Source: Sphingobacterium faecium | Lineage (GTDB): Bacteria; Bacteroidota; Bacteroidia; Sphingobacteriales; Sphingobacteriaceae | Assembly: GCF_003054045.1 (NCBI RefSeq) | Contig: NZ_QBKH01000006.1 | Span: 186,001-250,000, forward strand | Direction of reading: 5' to 3' | DNA: 64,000 nucleotides | Part shown: positions 60,292-64,000 of the stretch, piece by piece | Numbering within the stretch: position 1 is the stretch's first letter | How the letters are laid out: every line of letters starts with the position of its first letter | Notes under the pieces: generated by a model | Seen by the model: only the letters and a program-made list of their open reading frames with translations | Told to the model about the DNA's origin: nothing | Database searches by the model: none | Position numbers and translations under genes: made by a program

Positions 60292-61974
60292 TTAGTAACC
60301 AGGGTTTTGTTCTAGCTTATTGTTTCCAGCAATAGCTTGATTCGGGACCGGGAAACGGTTGAGATGTATGCTATTAGAAGGGGAGTGATCCCACCAGTTT
60401 TCTGTCGTAAAGGCTTTCCATCTGATGAGGTCAGTTCTTCTACGTCCTTCTCCTAGAAATTCGATACTCCATTCATCGAGAAAACGATATTTATCTATAT
60501 TAGCCATTGTTACTGGATTTAAATCAATATTGTCTTTAAAATTTCTTTTTCTGACCTCATTGATTAATGTGACAGCTTTACTTTTATCTCCGATACGAAA
60601 TTCACACTCGGCTAACATATAATAGATTTCCGCTAATCGGATCACCGGCATATCTGCGCCCCATCGCAATGTATTATTAGCTAGATTCGGAATTGGAACT
60701 TTTACCAGACGAATTCCAGTATTTTCTTCACCTTCGGACATCTTTGATGGAAGTTGAGCCACAGAACTGTATTTTTTTCCTGGACCAACTTCTGAAAAAC
60801 GTGCCACCTGATCTACAAAATTCAAGGGCTGTTTATTATATTCTTCACCGCCAAGAATGGCTTTCCCGTCTGGAGATAGATGAGGTCCCACAATGAACAT
60901 ACCTTCATAATTTTCAGCACCTAAATAGTGATAGGAGTTCTTTCGGAAATCTCCATTATTCAATGTTTCATAAGGTGATCCTAATTTAAAATCACTGATA
61001 TATAGTGTACCATCTGGTTTTCTGGAAGGAGTAAGGTGGGCACCATTATTCCCACCCATATCTTGACTAAAATATTCACGTGTATTGTAATGGTAGAAGT
61101 CCGCATAAAACCAATTGTATTCTAACATTTTAAATTCTGAAGGCATAGACCATATGATTTCTGGAGAACTGTTGTTTTTGAAGCCATGAACCCCATTCCA
61201 GGTTGGGTCTAGTTGATAATCACCATATTCTTTATTGATGAGTGCCTGACTTAATTTTCTACTTTCCTCATACATCGGTTTACCAATATAAGTTTCCGCA
61301 TTAAAATACAATTGAGCAAGCATCGCCGCTACAGCAGCTTTTCGTATTGCCCCTTCTTCTTTATCACCAGCTTTTTTTGCAGGTAAATTATTCAATGCTG
61401 CAGTTAGTAACTTTTCAATATGTAAAAAGAGTTCCTGATCGGTATTTCGAGGAAGTGATTCTTGATCTAGTGATTCAAAAATCGGCATTCCTCCAAAATA
61501 GTCCAATCCTCTCAAATAGAAGTATGAAATTAAAGCATCGAGTTGAGCCATATCAGCATTTTGGCGCTCAGCAGTTAAAGCAAATTTTGTATAATCCAAT
61601 TTAGAAAGGTCATTTTTGGTATCCAGAGCAAGAGCAACTCCCATGAGGGTTCCACGCCAAGTTCCCCAGATCCAACCGTCATCTGCGGTCCATTTATGAT
61701 AATGATATCGTTCATTTTCTCCACCATTATACCAATGTCTGCCCTTTGTCGTGATCGCAAAGTTGTCTGCGGTATACTCTTGTAGTCTCCAGCGATCTTC
61801 TCCCAGATACCATTTTGCATGTGTAAAAGGTCTAAACAAGGCTGCTTTAATATCTTTTTCACTTTTATAAAATGTTTCAGGAGTGACAGAACTATAAAAT
61901 TCCTGATCTAATTTGGTACAGCCCTGAAAGATGAGTCCTGCAGATAGTGTTAATATCGATATGTATTTTTTCAT
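60292..61974 (-). CDS. SusD/RagB-family surface glycan-binding lipoprotein (second locus)
   Basis: A 560-residue protein with signal peptide MKKYISILTLSAGLIFQGC (lipobox FQGC, Cys19) and SusD features: DQEFYSSVTPETFYKSEKDI at the N-terminus, MAQLDALISYFYLRGLDYFG, VIRLAEIYYMLAECEFRIGD and EWSIEFLGEGRRRTDLIRW. It is 10 nt after the SusC gene. No degradative enzyme lies between it and the AraC gene, so the glycan is unknown; enzymes may lie upstream outside the window. Confidence 0.93.
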   Translation of the reverse strand: MKKYISILTLSAGLIFQGCTKLDQEFYSSVTPETFYKSEKDIKAALFRPFTHAKWYLGEDRWRLQEYTADNFAITTKGRHWYNGGENERYHYHKWTADDGWIWGTWRGTLMGVALALDTKNDLSKLDYTKFALTAERQNADMAQLDALISYFYLRGLDYFGGMPIFESLDQESLPRNTDQELFLHIEKLLTAALNNLPAKKAGDKEEGAIRKAAVAAMLAQLYFNAETYIGKPMYEESRKLSQALINKEYGDYQLDPTWNGVHGFKNNSSPEIIWSMPSEFKMLEYNWFYADFYHYNTREYFSQDMGGNNGAHLTPSRKPDGTLYISDFKLGSPYETLNNGDFRKNSYHYLGAENYEGMFIVGPHLSPDGKAILGGEEYNKQPLNFVDQVARFSEVGPGKKYSSVAQLPSKMSEGEENTGIRLVKVPIPNLANNTLRWGADMPVIRLAEIYYMLAECEFRIGDKSKAVTLINEVRKRNFKDNIDLNPVTMANIDKYRFLDEWSIEFLGEGRRRTDLIRWKAFTTENWWDHSPSNSIHLNRFPVPNQAIAGNNKLEQNPGY

Positions 61975-61984
61975 GATTTTATTT

Positions 61985-64000
61985 TTAAAAATTAACTTGT
62001 AGACCCATCATAAAAGTTCTGGTTTTTGGATAGACATTCCTTTCTTCAAAACCAGGTTCAAGTCCATTGATGTTCACCTCCGGATCCAATCCGGTATAAT
62101 TTGTAAATACAAACAAGTCCCTTGCGGTAGCGTAAATACGAAGTGACTTAATAGGTTTGATGAGCTGAGGATGGAATGAGTAACCTATATTTAGTGCATC
62201 AACTTTTAAGAATGTTCCTTTTTCAAGCCAATAATCACTCAATTCTTTTTCACCTTTGATATTTTTATGTTTGTCATAGGCTTCTGCCAAAACATTCTGT
62301 CCTTTCACATTTGGCAAACTGTAGTACATATTGATCATATTAAATACATCATGTCCAATCCAACTACGCATATAGATACTTGCATCCCAGTTTTTATAAG
62401 AGAACTGATTGTTCCAAGATAATTGAAGCGTTGGGATCGCATTGCCGACGAAGGCTTTATCGCCAACAGTTTTACTCCGTTCTCTAACATCAAATGTATT
62501 TCCATCTTTGTCGTATAGCTGCCAGTAACCATCATCTGTAAATCCTGCAAATTTCCAAATGTAAAATCTTCCTATATCTTCGCCTGGATAAAGTCTCACT
62601 GCTGATCCAGGAGAACCTGGCGCAGGAAAGTCTTTTCGATCAGTAAATGTTTGGCTGCCCCACAGGGTATTGAGGGTACTTTTATTATGAGACGCCACAA
62701 TACCAGTACTATACGTGAAGTGCTCATTGGAGACTGCTTTGAAATTTAATTCAAATTCGTAACCCGTATTTTGCATGCTTCCCACATTCATCGTTGTTTT
62801 ATCATGGATTGCTGGTGGTTGGGAGACGCTGATGTCATAAATAAGGTCATCTATTTTACGCTTATAGATGTCAATTCTTCCGCTCAGTTTATTTTCTAGA
62901 ATTGAAAAATCTAGACCCAGATTATACTCTTTTTTTACTTCCCATTTGATATCAGGATTTTGATTGTGCATGACACCGTATGTTCTAAACCAATTACCAT
63001 CTTGTAAAAACCAGGTATCAGCACTATACATTCGGCTCGCTACTTTAGCGTCAAAACCTTCATTTCCGGTTTCACCATATCCTGCCCGCAATTTTAAATC
63101 ATTGATAAAACTAACATCACTTAAGAAGGGTTCTTGTGAGATACGCCATCCTGCAGATAGACCAGGAAAGAATCCCCATCTATTTTTGGGAGCAAACTTA
63201 CTAGAACCCTCATAACGTGCTGTCGCAGTCAGGATATAGCGATCCAAATAAGAGTAATTGACACGACCAAAAAAAGCAGCTAATTTCACCCAGGGATTGC
63301 GCCATGAGCCCATACCTGCTCTACCTTCCACTAAATAGCTCCCAGTTCCCATATCATTTTCTTTAATGCCATCTACAGGGAAATCAGAGTTATTGGCTGA
63401 AAATCCTTGACCATTAAAATCTTGATAACTGTAACCTGCGACCGCATTTACCGCATGATCTGCCCATCGATTATTGTAATTAACCGTCCATTCAAATACC
63501 CGGTCATTATATTTGTTATAGTATTGTGAAGCATTTCCATCTACACCATCCTGCCTTGATAATCGATGTTGAGCGGATCGATAATAAGTGCCATGTTCAG
63601 AATTGTTTTTAACCCCAATTGTTGCACTTGTGGTTAGATGTTCGGTGAGATTGAGCTTTAACGTACTATTGGCTAACAGATATTTAAATTGTTTTAAATC
63701 TGATCTCAGTTTCACTTCGGCCACTGGATTCCAATAATCATATCCACCCACTAGTACATTAAATCCGCTGACGTCATTGACATCATAAGGAGTCTCTGTT
63801 GGGTTAAGCACCATTGCCATATTGAAAATGTCATTATTGCTCCCAAACGCTTTTGCTTCATTGTAGCTTACATTGGTGTTTAGTTCAGCAAACCCGTCAA
63901 AAAACTTAAAGGATGAATTGATACGTCCACCGATTTCTTCCCTTTTAGATGTAATGGCCATACCGGTAGCATCTCGTTTTGTAAAGGTCGTGTACACATT
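61985..64000 (-). CDS. SusC/RagA-family TonB-dependent transporter, partial (5' end beyond window)
   Basis: 672 codons of the C-terminal barrel are visible. The signal peptide, carboxypeptidase-like domain and plug lie beyond the right edge (about 350-450 residues missing). Typical SusC barrel segments are GGRINSSFKFFDGFAELNTN, RYEGSSKFAPKNRWGFFPGL, LRAGYGETGNEGFDAK, LGLDFSILENKLSGRIDIYK and the C-terminal strand TFMMGLQVNF. It is the partner of the SusD encoded 10 nt downstream. No start codon can be assigned within the window. Confidence 0.93.
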   Translation of the reverse strand, partial: NVYTTFTKRDATGMAITSKREEIGGRINSSFKFFDGFAELNTNVSYNEAKAFGSNNDIFNMAMVLNPTETPYDVNDVSGFNVLVGGYDYWNPVAEVKLRSDLKQFKYLLANSTLKLNLTEHLTTSATIGVKNNSEHGTYYRSAQHRLSRQDGVDGNASQYYNKYNDRVFEWTVNYNNRWADHAVNAVAGYSYQDFNGQGFSANNSDFPVDGIKENDMGTGSYLVEGRAGMGSWRNPWVKLAAFFGRVNYSYLDRYILTATARYEGSSKFAPKNRWGFFPGLSAGWRISQEPFLSDVSFINDLKLRAGYGETGNEGFDAKVASRMYSADTWFLQDGNWFRTYGVMHNQNPDIKWEVKKEYNLGLDFSILENKLSGRIDIYKRKIDDLIYDISVSQPPAIHDKTTMNVGSMQNTGYEFELNFKAVSNEHFTYSTGIVASHNKSTLNTLWGSQTFTDRKDFPAPGSPGSAVRLYPGEDIGRFYIWKFAGFTDDGYWQLYDKDGNTFDVRERSKTVGDKAFVGNAIPTLQLSWNNQFSYKNWDASIYMRSWIGHDVFNMINMYYSLPNVKGQNVLAEAYDKHKNIKGEKELSDYWLEKGTFLKVDALNIGYSFHPQLIKPIKSLRIYATARDLFVFTNYTGLDPEVNINGLEPGFEERNVYPKTRTFMMGLQVNF

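Noticed and set aside
1..64000. CRISPR arrays, tRNA or rRNA genes, insertion sequences, prophage or restriction-modification genes
   Set aside because: No regularly spaced repeats, cloverleaf sequences, transposases or phage/defence domains were seen on reading both strands.

Overview
The window looks like chromosome of a Bacteroidota species, most likely Sphingobacterium or a close Sphingobacteriaceae relative. The reasons are two SusC/SusD pairs, a DUF3276 (PUR-type) protein, LytTR-type signalling, many AraC regulators, promoters of the TAnnTTTG type, near absence of Shine-Dalgarno sequences, and AT-rich spacers. No rRNA, tRNA, CRISPR array, insertion sequence or phage gene was seen. The genus is inferred from gene content only.

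Layout. 1-778: 5' part of a branched-chain amino acid carrier gene (brnQ), cut by the window edge. 1024-10283: a complete heme-acquisition locus. A leftward operon encodes an outer-membrane TonB receptor, HmuY, heme oxygenase and an unknown lipoprotein. A rightward operon encodes HmuT, HmuU and an HmuV ATPase fused in frame to a full HmuS/HemS heme-handling protein. A convergent AraC regulator closes it. 10547-15653: a tight five-gene operon of AdoMet decarboxylase, a DUF4178-like membrane protein, a short DUF350 protein, a membrane-embedded spermidine-synthase-like protein and a Tat-exported FAD lipoprotein. This is probably an envelope polyamine system and is the best candidate here for incompletely described biology. 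15807-16853: a PaaE-like flavin/2Fe-2S reductase.

17050-23633: leucine/ketone-body catabolism (acetoacetyl-CoA synthetase, methylcrotonyl-CoA carboxylase beta-type subunit, acyl-CoA dehydrogenase, HMG-CoA lyase, enoyl-CoA hydratase). 23345-25632 is an old tandem duplication in which each copy kept a different gene and lost the other, with an orphan methyltransferase between them. 25643-34228: CocE-like hydrolase, DEFD-variant RNA helicase, asparagine synthetase AsnA, HesB/IscA-type protein, cysteine desulfurase, DUF983, an AraC regulator and MscS. 34352-40273: a hydroxyacid dehydrogenase, a LiaF-like/LytS/LytR three-gene system followed by a DUF3887-serine hydrolase, and DUF3276.

40485-50206: a sialic-acid-type locus (FCD GntR regulator, SusC, SusD, N-acetylneuraminate lyase) facing a GH29 fucosidase and an AraC regulator that may carry an N-terminal frameshift. 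50775-57354: a four-gene operon of 'planctomycete-type' proteins (DUF1549/DUF1553 cytochrome, Tat-exported DUF1501, exported sugar isomerase-like TIM barrel, DUF2231-cytochrome-LRR), unusual for Bacteroidota and probably acting on carbohydrate in the periplasm. 57556-60122: two GNAT acetyltransferases, a VOC protein and an AraC regulator. 60292-64000: a second SusD/SusC pair, with SusC cut by the window edge.

Gene starts were chosen by hand. In several cases an ATG (or a signal-peptide start) downstream of the longest possible reading frame was preferred, and this is stated in the entry.
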